A DNA stretch of 42,661 nt from contig CAIVKH010000229.1 of assembly GCA_903906425.1 (NCBI GenBank), positions 1-42,661 on the forward strand, in the 5' to 3' direction. Under the pieces are notes generated by a model. The model worked only from the letters and a program-made list of their open reading frames with translations. It searched no databases and was not told the origin of the DNA. The position numbers and the translations under genes were made by a program. This document shows positions 32,807-41,614 of this stretch, piece after piece (positions within the stretch are counted from its first letter, which is position 1; every line of letters begins with the position of its first letter). This DNA comes from an uncultured bacterium (GTDB taxonomy: Bacteria; Verrucomicrobiota; Kiritimatiellia; CAIVKH01).

Positions 32807-34255
32807 TCAGGCCTGTTTTCGCGCGGCGACATCGCGGGCGAAGGCCATATACATCGGCTGCCCGCCGATGTCGGAGCGCCCGAGGCTGACTTCGACCGGG
32901 AAGTTGGTTCCGTCTTTGCGCCGGTGGATGCCGTTCAAGATGACGGACTGGCCCGGTTGAAGACTGGCCCAGAATTTCCGCGCGTTCTCCAGACCGTAGG
33001 CCTGCTCGATGTCCATCATGCGCATCGCCATGAATTCGTCTTTTGTGTAGCCGAGGCTTTCGCATGAGCGGCGGTTTGCATCCAGCAGGTTGCCCTCCGC
33101 GTCGTGAACGAAGAGTGCGTCCGGCGCCTGCTCGACGAGCGTGCGGAATCGCGCCTCGCTCTGGCGCAGCATGTGCGTGCGTTCTTCCACCTGCATTTCC
33201 AATTCATTGTTCAGGCGGCTGAGTTCGCCCTCCATCCGTTTGCGCACGACGAGCTCACCCGCGAGCTGCTGGTTCTTTGTTTCAAGTTCGGCCGTCCGCT
33301 CCTTGACGATTTCTTCCAGTTGCTCGCGGTGCCGCTCCAACTCTTCCTCCGCCAGTTTGCGCGCCGTGATGTTCTCATGCGCCACCACGACCGCCCCGCT
33401 GCCGTCGCCGAGCGGTGTGACGCGCATCGTGAACCAGAGTTTCCCTGACGACGACACGATCGGATAATCGAATTGAAAGAACGGTTGCGCGCCGCCTTGG
33501 ACGCCCTTCAGCCCGGCCATGGCCGCCTTCGCCAGAATATCGCCCGCATCGGCGGCGCGCTCGCAGCTCTCGACATAGTTCGCGGCCTCCAGCGAGCCGT
33601 TGAAACAAACGCCCTCGTTGCTTCGGGCGAACCGCTGCCACGCCTCGTTGGTCGCGAGCATCATGCCGTTGAGACCGATCACCGCGATATGCGCCGACAG
33701 CGAATCGAGCGTCGCCTGGTTGAACGCGTTGCCCTTTTGCAGCACCTCCTCCAGCACCTGCCGCTGCGCGATGTTCGCATTCAATTCCGCGACCTTCCTG
33801 GAAAGTTCCGCCGTGCGATCCTGCACCAGTTTTTCCAGCAGCCGTTTCGCGTCGCGCACTTTTCGCTCCGCCCGCGCAATCCGCGCGAACGCCTCGATGC
33901 GCGCCAGAAAATCATCCTTCGTGACGGGGCGGGGGATATAGCCATCCGCGCCGATGCGCAAACCGAGATTCTGATCCACCGCCGAAATCCACATCCCCGA
34001 CATAATCACGACCAGCATCCCGGCCAGCTCCGGGTCCGCCTTGATCTGCCGGCAAATATCCCGCCCGTCCATGTCCGGCAGCTCGATGTCCAGCAGGACC
34101 AAATCCGGCCGGTACTCGCGCACGGCCGCCAGCCCTTCGGTGCCCGTGATGGCCGTCTGCAACTCGTAGCAACCCGCGCCCTTCAAAAGCTGCGATGTGA
34201 ACCGCACGACATCTTCTTCGTCGTCAATCTGCAGGATTTTTGTCTTCTCGCTCAT
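32807..34255 (-). CDS. Atypical response regulator with coiled coils and two PAS domains
   Basis: 482 residues from ATG 34255 (GGAG upstream). The REC domain (about 5-125) has Asp11-Asp12, phospho-acceptor Asp56 (LVLLDIELPDMDG) and Ser86, but the conserved Lys before Pro is Arg109 (YIPRPVT). Coiled coil about 130-175 (ERKVRDAKRLLEKLVQDRTA), a PAS-like domain about 180-305, a second coiled coil about 300-355 (ELERHREQLEEIVKERTAEL) and a second PAS domain about 355-480 (RTLVEQAPDALFVHDAEGNLLDANRRS, of which RTLVEQAPDALFVHDAEGNL is shown). It has no histidine-kinase, DNA-binding or cyclase domain, so it probably signals by protein contacts or is one half of a split system. The ligand is unknown. 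Confidence 0.9.
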   Translation of the reverse strand: MSEKTKILQIDDEEDVVRFTSQLLKGAGCYELQTAITGTEGLAAVREYRPDLVLLDIELPDMDGRDICRQIKADPELAGMLVVIMSGMWISAVDQNLGLRIGADGYIPRPVTKDDFLARIEAFARIARAERKVRDAKRLLEKLVQDRTAELSRKVAELNANIAQRQVLEEVLQKGNAFNQATLDSLSAHIAVIGLNGMMLATNEAWQRFARSNEGVCFNGSLEAANYVESCERAADAGDILAKAAMAGLKGVQGGAQPFFQFDYPIVSSSGKLWFTMRVTPLGDGSGAVVVAHENITARKLAEEELERHREQLEEIVKERTAELETKNQQLAGELVVRKRMEGELSRLNNELEMQVEERTHMLRQSEARFRTLVEQAPDALFVHDAEGNLLDANRRSCESLGYTKDEFMAMRMMDIEQAYGLENARKFWASLQPGQSVILNGIHRRKDGTNFPVEVSLGRSDIGGQPMYMAFARDVAARKQA

Positions 34256-34294
34256 TCCACGCTCCATTCCTCCCCCTCGCACCACCCAGTAATT

Positions 34295-34341
34295 TTCCAA
34301 TGATTGGAAAATCTGCCTGCCGCAATTTCCAATCATTGGAA
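34295..34341. repeat. Paired palindrome, locus 11
   Basis: Perfect copies at 34295-34309 (centre G) and 34327-34341 (centre C), 32 bp apart. The first copy is 40 nt upstream of the regulator start and the second is 24 nt past the SASA esterase stop. Confidence 0.92.
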
Positions 34342-34364
34342 AATTGCGCGCGCGAAAGACCAAC

Positions 34365-35345
34365 TCACTTCGAGCCGCCGCAAAGCTGGATCATGGCCCG
34401 GCCCATCGCATCGCCGATGAGATAATATGTTTCGGCGTTGTTGTTCCAGTGATAGCCCTGGCCCGATGGCGATTCTTCCTTCGCCCGCCAGAAATCTTTC
34501 GTGCCGACGAAGGCGACGTTGCCTTTGAATTCGGGATGTTCCGCGACGGCCGCCTGCGCTTTCATCAGCGACAGCGCCCGCGGATGCGTCTCCTCGCGGC
34601 CGCTCATGCCGGTCTCCGCGATCACGAACGGAAGCTTCGGCGCGCCGAGATCCTTGCGGATGTCGCGGATGAAGTTCGCCATGTTCTTTTCGTATTCCTC
34701 GTTGAACTTGTCGTTGATCCGGTCGTTCCAGCCCTGATGCCAGCCGAACCCCGCGATTTCGTAGCGGCCATCCGAGCCCGGCACGAGTTCCTTCACGCGC
34801 GCCAGCGCGTTGGTCGTGAGCTTGAGAATTTCGCGGTAGAAGTGTCCGACGATGTCCGGGTCCTTCGCGATATTTTCCTGCTCGCCCTTGCCGAGATCAT
34901 ACGGAAATTTTCCCGCACTCGGCGGACGAAAATCCACCGCGAGACTTTTTCCGCCCCACGCGCATTTGATCAGCAGAACCGGCGCGTCCATCGCATCGCC
35001 AACGACGAATCCGAAACCAAGCTCCGGTCCGATCATCTCCGTCTTCGCACCGAAGCCGACCGTCAGCGGCCCCTTTCGGTCGAGATATGAAATCCAGACA
35101 TCGTCGCGCACGATCCACTTTTCGTCCGCGCCCACGAGACCTTTGAACCGCGCGGCCGTCGCCGGATTCTTCACGGCGAATTCGAGGCTGCCCTTGCCGT
35201 CATTCCGCTTCGGCTCCGCCTTGATGAAACCCTGCCCCTCCATGTTCGACTGGCCCGCGAGGATGAAAACCTTCACCGGTTTCGCCCCGGCGAACGGGCC
35301 GCAGAATGAGACAAGGATGGAGGCAATAATGATGATCCGATTCAT
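34365..35345 (-). CDS. Secreted SASA-domain carbohydrate esterase (sialate O-acetylesterase-like)
   Basis: 326 residues. Signal peptide (IIIIASILVSFCGPFAGA). The SASA (DUF303) signature KVFILAGQSNMEGQG contains the nucleophilic Ser; IKCAWGGKSL, GFGWHQGWND and GYHWNNNAETYYLIGDAMG carry the Gly/Gln and His of the SGNH-like active site. Family members (CE6-like) remove acetyl groups from sugars. GAGGAA lies seven bases before ATG 35345. It begins 13 bp after the metallophosphatase-discoidin gene on the same strand and is probably co-transcribed with it. Confidence 0.92.
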   Translation of the reverse strand: MNRIIIIASILVSFCGPFAGAKPVKVFILAGQSNMEGQGFIKAEPKRNDGKGSLEFAVKNPATAARFKGLVGADEKWIVRDDVWISYLDRKGPLTVGFGAKTEMIGPELGFGFVVGDAMDAPVLLIKCAWGGKSLAVDFRPPSAGKFPYDLGKGEQENIAKDPDIVGHFYREILKLTTNALARVKELVPGSDGRYEIAGFGWHQGWNDRINDKFNEEYEKNMANFIRDIRKDLGAPKLPFVIAETGMSGREETHPRALSLMKAQAAVAEHPEFKGNVAFVGTKDFWRAKEESPSGQGYHWNNNAETYYLIGDAMGRAMIQLCGGSK

Positions 35346-35357
35346 GCTGTTGTTCCT

Positions 35358-37550
35358 CTATTTGGTCGCTGGATGAACAAAGACGCGCAACCGCCCGGAT
35401 GAATAACTGCCGGCGTTGCGGGCAAAGGTCCAGTCCAGTTTTTCAACGGCGCGGTTGCCGATGCCGAGGTCGGCGCCTGAGCCGTCCCTCCAGTGGTTGA
35501 TGGCGAAGAGCGTCTGCTTTTTTGCGGTGTTGTGAACCTGCATGGAGCCGTAGCCATCCACCGGATCGGCGGGAGCATCGCCGAAATCGTAGGCACGCCC
35601 CGACGCACCGGGGACGTTGGCAGAATTGCCGGGCCCGTAATTGTTCGGCCAGAATTCGAGATTGCCGGCGCCGATCCGTTCGCCGGTGACGATGCCGGAC
35701 ACATCCGATGCGACGGTGAGGTTGGCCACCGACTGTTGGAATTTGATTCCCGATGCGATGGTCGGCACGCCGAGCTTGCGCGCATCCGTAGTGAACGCGT
35801 CCATCGAAACCCAGAGATGGTGCGCGGGCTCGTTGCTCTTCTTCAATTCGATGAAGTAGGCCACGCGGTCGAAGCGCGGCGCGGAGGCGGTTTCATCCGC
35901 GTCATATTTGATGTCGTGGCCGAGCTTCTTGAGATCGAGGTCGTACACGAGCTTGTAATCCTTCGCCTCAGAAATCTTGCCGAGCGAATCATCACGGGGA
36001 GCTTGTCCCTCCGCCGCGGCTCCGGCGGCCGATTCCTTCGCGACGGGCGTTGAAGCCGCGACGACCGGCGGCGCCGTCTTGATCGCGCGCCCGCCTTCGT
36101 CGAAGAACGTGACCTCCGCGATGCTCGCATATTTCCCGGCGGGAAGTTTCGTCACCGTGATGCGGACATAGTGTGCGTTCGCGGTGAACGAAATGCGGTC
36201 AGCCGTTTTCCCGCTGCCCGCAGCCAGGTCGTTCCACGTTCTCGTATTTCTGCTGCCTTCGATCTTGTAGCCATAGGCCTGATCGGGAGACTCCCACGTG
36301 ATGTTCGCGCCGCTGAGTTGCATCTCAGTCCCAAGATCAATCTGTAGCCAGTGACCGGCCAGCTTGTTTCCAGAGCACCATCGCGTGTTCGGATTTCCGT
36401 CCACGGCAAAATCCGCAACGTTCGCGGCCTCTTCGCGCGATGCGATGGCGTGAAAGGCCGGAAGCAAAGGCATTGACGACGCACCCGGGGCGACGGGTGT
36501 ACCGGCGGCGGGCACAACCGCAACGGCCGCCGCGCTGGCAGGCGATGTCGCGGTAGTTTTCTGATTGAAATAAAAATACATCCCGCTGATCGCGCCGACC
36601 GCCGCCACGCAGATCAGGCCGATGATTACGCCGGTTTTCATCCGCCGCGGTTTCTTCGCGGCTGCCTTCGCACTCTCGCCCGTCGCACGAAGTGAATCGC
36701 CCGCCTGCGTGGCGAGCGCGCTGGCTTTGACGCGGATTTTCGCGCGGCTGGCCGTCACGCGGATTTTCGTTCCGGCGACTTTCCCGACCGCGACGGCCTG
36801 ATCGTACGACGGACGCACCGCCTCACCTTCATGCCGTTCGAGAAACCACGGCAGCGCAAGCTCAGGAACTTTTTCCAGCTCCTTGCGAAAAGCGGCGATG
36901 TCGAAAACGACCTTGCACAGCTCGATCGTCTTGAGATCCGAATCGAAGATGCAGTAGCTCGCCTTGTCGGTCCCGTCGCCCGGATCGCCGACCGAGCCGA
37001 CGTTGACGAGGTAGCGCGCGCCCTCCCGCGCCGTCGTGTTCGCCTCCGGCGACACGGCGATGCTTCCGTCCGGCGCGAGCGCGAAGACGGCTGGAAGGTG
37101 CGTGTGCCCGATGAAAATGAAACGCTTTTCCGTCGCCGCGAAACAGGCCCGCGCGTCGTCGGGCGTCTCGACATAACCGAACTCGTCCGGCGCGGGCGTC
37201 TCGGCGTGAACAAAGAGGATGTCCTCGTCTTCAAGCACGAGCGGTGCCTCGCCCAGTTTCTTCAGGCTTGCGCGGTCGAACTGGGCGACGGTCCACGCCG
37301 TCGAGCGCCGCGCGTTCTCGTTGAAAACCGACTCATCGAGCTTGCCGGCGACCGCTGCGTCATGATTACCGAGCACGAAGTTGTCGCAGTTCGCGAGCAG
37401 ATCGGAAAACACGCGCGTCGGGTTCGGCCCGTAGCCGACGATGTCGCCAAGGCAGACCGTCGTATTGATCGCCCGCTTCCGAATGTCATCGCGGACGGCC
37501 GACCAGGCCTGCCAGTTCGCGTGAATATCGGAAACGATGGCGTAGCGCAT
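35358..37550 (-). CDS. Metallophosphatase - transmembrane - discoidin fusion protein
   Basis: 730 residues from ATG 37550. The calcineurin-like phosphoesterase domain (1-245) has all five blocks: DIH (8-10), GD (35-36), GNHD (61-64), FVHAE (about 113-117) and GHTH (148-151). No signal peptide is present, so this part is cytoplasmic. A basic linker and one transmembrane helix (about 306-328) follow, then an Ala/Pro linker and an F5/8 type C (discoidin) domain (about 375-500; GNPNTRWCSG, WLQIDLGTEMQLSG) outside. The last part (about 545-730; LEFWPNNYGPGN, YDFGDAPADPVDGYGSMQVHN) recalls a beta domain found in secreted PVC proteins. The alternative start at 37628 falls in the palindrome. Combining an intracellular phosphatase and an outside sugar-binding domain is unusual. 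Operon with the SASA esterase. Confidence 0.88.
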   Translation of the reverse strand: MRYAIVSDIHANWQAWSAVRDDIRKRAINTTVCLGDIVGYGPNPTRVFSDLLANCDNFVLGNHDAAVAGKLDESVFNENARRSTAWTVAQFDRASLKKLGEAPLVLEDEDILFVHAETPAPDEFGYVETPDDARACFAATEKRFIFIGHTHLPAVFALAPDGSIAVSPEANTTAREGARYLVNVGSVGDPGDGTDKASYCIFDSDLKTIELCKVVFDIAAFRKELEKVPELALPWFLERHEGEAVRPSYDQAVAVGKVAGTKIRVTASRAKIRVKASALATQAGDSLRATGESAKAAAKKPRRMKTGVIIGLICVAAVGAISGMYFYFNQKTTATSPASAAAVAVVPAAGTPVAPGASSMPLLPAFHAIASREEAANVADFAVDGNPNTRWCSGNKLAGHWLQIDLGTEMQLSGANITWESPDQAYGYKIEGSRNTRTWNDLAAGSGKTADRISFTANAHYVRITVTKLPAGKYASIAEVTFFDEGGRAIKTAPPVVAASTPVAKESAAGAAAEGQAPRDDSLGKISEAKDYKLVYDLDLKKLGHDIKYDADETASAPRFDRVAYFIELKKSNEPAHHLWVSMDAFTTDARKLGVPTIASGIKFQQSVANLTVASDVSGIVTGERIGAGNLEFWPNNYGPGNSANVPGASGRAYDFGDAPADPVDGYGSMQVHNTAKKQTLFAINHWRDGSGADLGIGNRAVEKLDWTFARNAGSYSSGRLRVFVHPATK

Positions 37551-37589
37551 GACGGTCAAATCCTGACACGAACGCCCGCCGTCCGCAGC

Positions 37590-37637
37590 TTCCAATGATT
37601 GGAAATCATCGTGGGCGATTCTTTCCAATCATTGGAA
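37590..37637. repeat. Paired palindrome, locus 12 (33-bp spacing; overlaps a stop codon)
   Basis: Perfect copies at 37590-37604 (centre G) and 37623-37637 (centre C). This is the only pair with a 33-bp, not 32-bp, spacing. The second copy supplies the Phe-Gln-stop of the DUF6288 gene on the minus strand. Confidence 0.92.
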
Positions 37638-40049
37638 GTTTGCCGCGAGATTCTTCAGGCTCCGCAGCGGCGCGTTGTCGGCGGAGGCTTCGATGGTCGC
37701 GATGGCCTTGCGGACATCTTCGATGCGGTCCTTGCCGTTGGCGCGCGGCGCCGAAAGCGTCGTTTCGAGTTTGCTCAATTCGGGGATCTGCGATTTCGCG
37801 GCGGCACCGTAGCTCACGAGAATTTTCAGAAGCTGGCCGATGCGCCGCGATTCGCCCCACCGCGCCGGCTCGACGAGTTGCGCGCAAAGCGGGATGCCTT
37901 CGGCGATGCGATATTTCGCGAGCAGTTCGAGTCCGCGAATCCGGATTCCATCCGCGAACATTTCGCCGCTGGGCGCAGGCTCGATGATCGCTTTGTAAAT
38001 TGCAGGCAGCAGCGGTTTGATTTCGTCGAAAGTCAGATGATCGTAAACCGAGCTGATCGCCTCGCGCGAACGACCGTCCTCGTTTTGCAGCGCGGCCTCG
38101 ACGGCCGGATAGAGCAGCCGGCGGTCAATTCCATCGAGCGATTTCGCCAGCATTCCGTGAACATCGAGAACGCCGCCGTGGTAGAAAAGGCTGAACGTGA
38201 CGTAGCGCTGGACCATGCCGCGCGGATCGTTCGGATTTTTTGTCGCGAGCAGTTTCAGCAGATCCGGCGCGGCCGATTTTCCCTCGTCACCGATGTTCGC
38301 CAGCGCGCGCGATGCCTGGATGCGAAGCCACAAATCATCGTCCCATAAAATTTGTCGAAGCGCCGGCACCGCTGCGGCCGCGCGTTTTTCCAGCGCGGAA
38401 AATGCGAAGCACGCGCCGAGCCGTCCGTTCTCGTCCTTGCCACCGAGCAGCGCGAGCAGCCGCGGAACCGGATCGCCGCTGCGATTCGCGAGTTCTCGCG
38501 CGGATCGTTCGCGGACAATCGGCGACCAGTTTGTCAGTCCGGAAAAAAGTTGTTCCTCGCTGCGCTTCGCGTAGGCGGCAAATTTCGTTGCGGGCGTCCA
38601 GTCGCGTCCGTCCTCGATGATGTTGTGCGCCTCGACAGCCGTGATCTGCGGCGCGGCGCTGGGCTTCTTTCCGGTGAGATAGATTTTTTTCAACGGCATC
38701 GCGTAGGCCAGCAGATAGGCGCCGGTGCTGTCCCAGTTCTTGTATTTGTTGTCTTCCTCCAGCATCGGCTCGCCCTGATAAATGAACGTGCCGTCCCACC
38801 GCCGCGCGAAATCGTAATACCACGCAAACTCCTTCATCCACGCGCCGGTCGCCTGCGGGCCGGAGCGCGCAATGCCGGGCATCGCCCAAAGCATGTTGAA
38901 GAAATTTCCGGTATGGCCTTGGTCGCGTTCGCCGCCGTACGACGCGGTCGTCATGCGCGAGAAGAATTCCGCGCCGCGCGAATGCTCGAGCAGGTCGAAC
39001 ATCACCGCGCCCTCGCCGCACTTGCCGTTGTCGTCGTGCGTCTCCATCCACGGATGATGATCGCCGTACGGAATGCAGCCCTTGCCGATGTAGAACGCGA
39101 GAAACTTCGCGCTCTTCACAATCGCCGCGTCGAGCGCGGGATCTTTCACGTCGGCACGCTTCGCGAGAATCATTCCTATCGTGAGCGAAAGTCCCGGCTG
39201 ATTCATCGCGCCATAGCCACGGAGCCGGCCACTCGGCTCCGCGAAGCCGTGGCCCCACGTTCCGACAGCGCTTTGCCCGTTCGCAATTTCCAGCGCGAGT
39301 CGCTTCAGGCCGGGCATCGTTTCGGGATCGTTCGTCGCGAGCTGATAATCGCCAAGAAACATCGTGGTGTAGCCGTACCACCACGTCGGCAGCCCGTTTT
39401 TCGCCGCGGAAAATTCGGATGCCCATTTCGCCTCCTCGCGAACCAACGGAAGGTATTCCGGCTTCCCGCTCGCGAGCAGCGCGAGCGCATTGAGCGACCG
39501 CTCGATCGGATTGCCGCGCTTGTTCGATTCGACAGACTTCAACTTTGCTGCAATTGCCTTGCAGCCCTGTTCGAAAATCTTTGCGGACTTCGGGCAATCG
39601 AACGGCGCAGTCGCGCTGTAGCTGCCGAGCACGGCGAGTTTCAATTCGGCAGTGTCCTGTTTCCCGCCGCGCCAGCGCAGCAAATGTAATTTCCCATCGC
39701 CAGCCTCCGCAGCTGTCACCGCTTTTGCGAACGCGACGCGCGCATCGCTTGCGAAAGATTTTCCATCAGCGCCGAGAATCACATCGCCGACTGCGAAGAC
39801 GCCGTCTGCCGGTGAACCCTGATCAACGCGGGTCACATAGATTTGCCGCGCTTCCGAGGTTTCCATCTTCGCCGTGAACATCCAGCCGCGCAGGCCCGTC
39901 GGCCCGAGCGTCCAGTCGTGCCAGTTCTTTTCCGGCGCGGGCGCGCCCGCGGTAAAATCCGGGATTTGCGGCGCACTCTTCTTTTGGGCTGCGTGCGCGA
40001 TATCGAAAATGAACGCGGACAACGCGACGAGGGCGGCGATGTGTTTCAT
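37629..40049 (-). CDS. Secreted DUF6288/PDZ/HEAT-repeat protein
   Basis: 806 residues. Signal peptide (MKHIAALVALSAFIFDIAHA). A PDZ-like module (about 45-130) contains LGPTGLRGWMFT, RQIYVTRVDQGSPADGVF and GDVILGADGKSF, matching the start of DUF6288 (from memory). A large alpha-helical region (about 150-480; TWGHGFAEPSGRLRGYGAMN, YGDHHPWMETHDDNGKCGEG) could be an (alpha/alpha) toroid. The C-terminal about 300 residues are HEAT-like (VPALRQILWDDDLWLRIQAS, AAPDLLKLLATKN). It ends NLAANFQ with its stop inside the palindrome. It lies 15 bp after the fucosidase gene, in an operon with it. The role is unknown; context suggests polysaccharide use. Confidence 0.86.
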   Translation of the reverse strand: MKHIAALVALSAFIFDIAHAAQKKSAPQIPDFTAGAPAPEKNWHDWTLGPTGLRGWMFTAKMETSEARQIYVTRVDQGSPADGVFAVGDVILGADGKSFASDARVAFAKAVTAAEAGDGKLHLLRWRGGKQDTAELKLAVLGSYSATAPFDCPKSAKIFEQGCKAIAAKLKSVESNKRGNPIERSLNALALLASGKPEYLPLVREEAKWASEFSAAKNGLPTWWYGYTTMFLGDYQLATNDPETMPGLKRLALEIANGQSAVGTWGHGFAEPSGRLRGYGAMNQPGLSLTIGMILAKRADVKDPALDAAIVKSAKFLAFYIGKGCIPYGDHHPWMETHDDNGKCGEGAVMFDLLEHSRGAEFFSRMTTASYGGERDQGHTGNFFNMLWAMPGIARSGPQATGAWMKEFAWYYDFARRWDGTFIYQGEPMLEEDNKYKNWDSTGAYLLAYAMPLKKIYLTGKKPSAAPQITAVEAHNIIEDGRDWTPATKFAAYAKRSEEQLFSGLTNWSPIVRERSARELANRSGDPVPRLLALLGGKDENGRLGACFAFSALEKRAAAAVPALRQILWDDDLWLRIQASRALANIGDEGKSAAPDLLKLLATKNPNDPRGMVQRYVTFSLFYHGGVLDVHGMLAKSLDGIDRRLLYPAVEAALQNEDGRSREAISSVYDHLTFDEIKPLLPAIYKAIIEPAPSGEMFADGIRIRGLELLAKYRIAEGIPLCAQLVEPARWGESRRIGQLLKILVSYGAAAKSQIPELSKLETTLSAPRANGKDRIEDVRKAIATIEASADNAPLRSLKNLAANFQ

Positions 40050-40064
40050 ATATCTTACGTCTCG

Positions 40065-41537
40065 CTATTCCGGAAGCACTTCCGCGCCCGCGATCTTGAA
40101 TGTGAACGCGTGGCGGCACGGCGCGGCTTCGGGGCCGAGGTCGGGGGTCGTGATCGTCAGCGTTGTTCCGTCGAGTTGTGTTTTGAGCGTGCCGTCAACA
40201 CCGAGCATCGTCGCGGCTGCATTCGCCGGGACTTTGACATTTCGCAAGACGAGTTGCTTGCCGGGCCAACCGGGTGTGATTGCGTAGAGCGCGTCAGGTT
40301 TTTTCGTGAAGAAAACCTGTTTGCACGCGATACCGTTTTTCGGCTGCTGGCCGACCTGGTCCATCAAGTTGTATTTCACCATGTATTCGCCGAACTTCTG
40401 GTCAGGCCGTTTGCCGTCGGTGTACTGGCACGAGCGGCCAGCGAATCGCGTTCCGTAAATTGCCTCGCCGTTCACCTTCAGCCAGTCGCCGATTTCGAGC
40501 AGGCGCTGTTCCATCAGCGGCGGAATCGTCCCGTCGGCGGCCGGTCCGATGTCGAGCAGCAGGTTGCCGCCGCGACTGACGAGATCAATCAGCGTGAGGA
40601 TGAATTCGCGGCCGGTCTTGTAATCGTCCACGCGCTCGGCGCGATTGAGGCCGTACGAAAACGCCATGCCGCGGCTTTCCTCCCACGGATGCGATCCGTC
40701 CTTGAGACCCGCCGCATATTCCGTCGTCCAATATCCGCCGTGATGATGCCGGCATTCCTTGCCCCAGCGATCGTTCACGACGACCTCGTCTTTGCACGGC
40801 GATTCGTTGAACAGCCACGCTAGCAGTGATTCCGATTTCCATTCCGCGGACGGCAGGTCCCACTCGCCGTCACTGAAGATGATCGCGGGTTTGTAGCGCG
40901 TGACGACGTCCTTGAATTGCGGCGTCATGTGCTGGTCAACGTACTGCGCCTTGTTTGTTTTCCACAGCGGGTTGAACCATTCGTACAGCGAATAATAGAA
41001 TCCGAACTTCAGTCCCTCGGCGCGAACCGCCTTCGAAAGTTCATCCATCAAATCGCGTTTCGGTCCGATTTCCGCTGCGTTCCACGGCCGCCCCCACGTG
41101 CGGCTCGCCTCCGCGCTCGGCCACAGGCAGAAACCTTCGTGATGTTTTGAAGTCGGCACCACATATTTGATCCCCGCGCGCTTGAACAGCGACGCCCACT
41201 GTTCCGCCTTGAAAAGTTCCGCGGTGAAGCGCGGGGCAAAATCCTGATAATCGAAATTCGCCCCGTAATTCTTCTCGTGGAACTGCCACCAGACATTGTC
41301 CGGTTTCTTGTTCGACATCTTGTTCCAGTACCACTCCGCGTACTCGCCGACTTTTCCCCACGCCGGCACCGAATAAACGCCCCAGTGAATGAACACGCCG
41401 AATTTCGCGTCGAGAAACCACTCCGGGCACGGCCGCTGATCCAGCGACTCCCACTTCGCCTCATATTTTTTGTCCTCCGCCCGCGCCGCACCCAGCGCGA
41501 AAATTACGGCCAGCAACATCCCGATAGATTTTTTCAT
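40065..41537 (-). CDS. Secreted alpha-L-fucosidase (GH29), copy 1
   Basis: 490 residues from ATG 41537 (AGGAG nine bases upstream). Signal peptide (MKKSIGMLLAVIFALGAARA). The GH29 barrel shows GVFIHWGVYSVPAW (about 47-60), PTSKHHEGFCLWPS (about 128-141) and IIFSDGEWDL, whose Asp223 is the likely nucleophile; GNLLLDIGPAADGTIP lies near the end of the barrel, followed by a beta-sandwich C-terminal domain (about 390-490). It should release terminal alpha-L-fucose by a retaining mechanism. It is the first gene of an operon with the DUF6288 gene. It is divergent from a second GH29 gene, suggesting fucose-rich substrates. Confidence 0.95.
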   Translation of the reverse strand: MKKSIGMLLAVIFALGAARAEDKKYEAKWESLDQRPCPEWFLDAKFGVFIHWGVYSVPAWGKVGEYAEWYWNKMSNKKPDNVWWQFHEKNYGANFDYQDFAPRFTAELFKAEQWASLFKRAGIKYVVPTSKHHEGFCLWPSAEASRTWGRPWNAAEIGPKRDLMDELSKAVRAEGLKFGFYYSLYEWFNPLWKTNKAQYVDQHMTPQFKDVVTRYKPAIIFSDGEWDLPSAEWKSESLLAWLFNESPCKDEVVVNDRWGKECRHHHGGYWTTEYAAGLKDGSHPWEESRGMAFSYGLNRAERVDDYKTGREFILTLIDLVSRGGNLLLDIGPAADGTIPPLMEQRLLEIGDWLKVNGEAIYGTRFAGRSCQYTDGKRPDQKFGEYMVKYNLMDQVGQQPKNGIACKQVFFTKKPDALYAITPGWPGKQLVLRNVKVPANAAATMLGVDGTLKTQLDGTTLTITTPDLGPEAAPCRHAFTFKIAGAEVLPE

Positions 41538-41566
41538 TTGTCCGATCTCCTGATTGCGGTGCATTC

Positions 41567-41614
41567 TTCCAACCATTGGAAACTTGTGCCAGCGCTTTTT
41601 CGAATTATTGGGAA
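41567..41614. repeat. Paired palindrome, locus 13 (degenerate)
   Basis: A copy with T-to-C change (TTCCAACCATTGGAA, 41567-41581) and a decayed copy (TTCGAATTATTGGGAA, 41599-41614) still start exactly 32 bp apart. The first begins 30 nt upstream of the fucosidase start. Confidence 0.75.

Noticed and set aside
3412-37637. Short N-terminal or C-terminal extensions such as SNHWK, FQSLE, NDWK or PMIGN
   Set aside because: These peptides are simply the palindrome translated in various frames; they mark over-extended starts, not protein motifs.
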